Of a DNA stretch of 14,057 nt, positions 13,964-14,057 are shown piece after piece (position 1 is the first letter of the stretch; every line of letters begins with the position of its first letter). Origin of the DNA: an uncultured Leptospiraceae bacterium (GTDB taxonomy: Bacteria; Spirochaetota; Leptospiria; Leptospirales; Leptospiraceae); the NCBI GenBank assembly GCA_937924465.1, contig CALDSP010000114.1:1-14057 (forward strand). The letters are read 5' to 3'. The notes under the pieces were generated by a model that saw only the letters and a list, made by a program, of their open reading frames with translations, was not told the origin of the DNA and searched no databases. The position numbers and the translations under genes are program-made.

Positions 13964-14057
13964 TTGGAAACTTTCCTGCAACTTAGTTTAGATTTTGAAT
14001 CCAAAGAAGAAGACAACCTTTTTCCATATGTATATCTTGAAGAAAATCGTTCTTTGG
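13964..14057 (+). CDS. Unidentified protein, N-terminal fragment (runs off right edge)
   Basis: An open frame begins at TTG 13964, immediately after the queE stop (TAA 13961-13963), with a strong ribosome site AGAGGAG (13952-13958) 5 bases upstream, inside the end of queE. The 31 visible codons begin LETFLQLSLDFESKEEDN (first codon read as Met) and continue FPYVYLEENRSL without a stop. No signal peptide is seen. The direct junction indicates co-transcription with queE. Too little is visible to name a family. Confidence 0.65.
   Translation, partial: METFLQLSLDFESKEEDNLFPYVYLEENRSL

Noticed and set aside
1..14057. CRISPR array, tRNA/rRNA genes, insertion sequences or phage genes
   Set aside because: No regularly spaced direct repeats, cloverleaf-like segments, transposase or integrase motifs, or terminal inverted repeats were seen on reading both strands.

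Overview
The window most likely comes from a spirochaete of the Leptospiraceae or a close relative. It is strongly AT-rich, uses TTG start codons freely, and carries a lipoprotein with a spirochaete-style lipobox. Its elongation factor G belongs, by remembered alignment, to the class shared by spirochaetes, planctomycetes, some delta-proteobacteria and mitochondria, and is very close to leptospiral EF-G. The taxonomic call is inferred from protein resemblance recalled without a database search.

Layout. Bases 1-314 (minus) hold the N-terminal part of an exported TPR protein that runs off the left edge. Diverging from it is a plus-strand block: an SGNH-fold hydrolase, a GH1 beta-glucosidase overlapping it by 10 bases, a LolA-like periplasmic protein, a 617-residue uncharacterised cytosolic protein, and trpS overlapping that gene by 4 bases. 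A symmetrical hairpin separates trpS from the convergent fusA (minus). Upstream of fusA on the same strand, and behind its own terminator, is a 1504-residue lipoprotein built from nine paired-cysteine repeats followed by three LamG domains. A 182-base region lies between it and queE (plus). queE is followed directly by a gene cut off at the right edge.

How the genes work together. The SGNH hydrolase and GH1 enzyme look translationally coupled and may act on related glycans or glycosides, but the hydrolase appears membrane-anchored or exported and the glucosidase cytosolic. The LolA-like protein, the unknown protein and trpS form a tightly packed set without an obvious functional theme. QueE implies de novo 7-deazaguanine synthesis, usually for queuosine in tRNA. 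The large lipoprotein is probably outer-membrane or surface associated, with a possible adhesive or carbohydrate-binding role.

No mobile element, CRISPR array, tRNA, rRNA or phage gene was seen. Most of the window is ordinary housekeeping and conserved accessory content. The items most worth a second look are the unusual QueE cluster-binding loop (C-x3-C-x9-C), the repeat architecture of the lipoprotein, the mitochondrial-like EF-G, and the conserved-looking unknown protein coupled to trpS.
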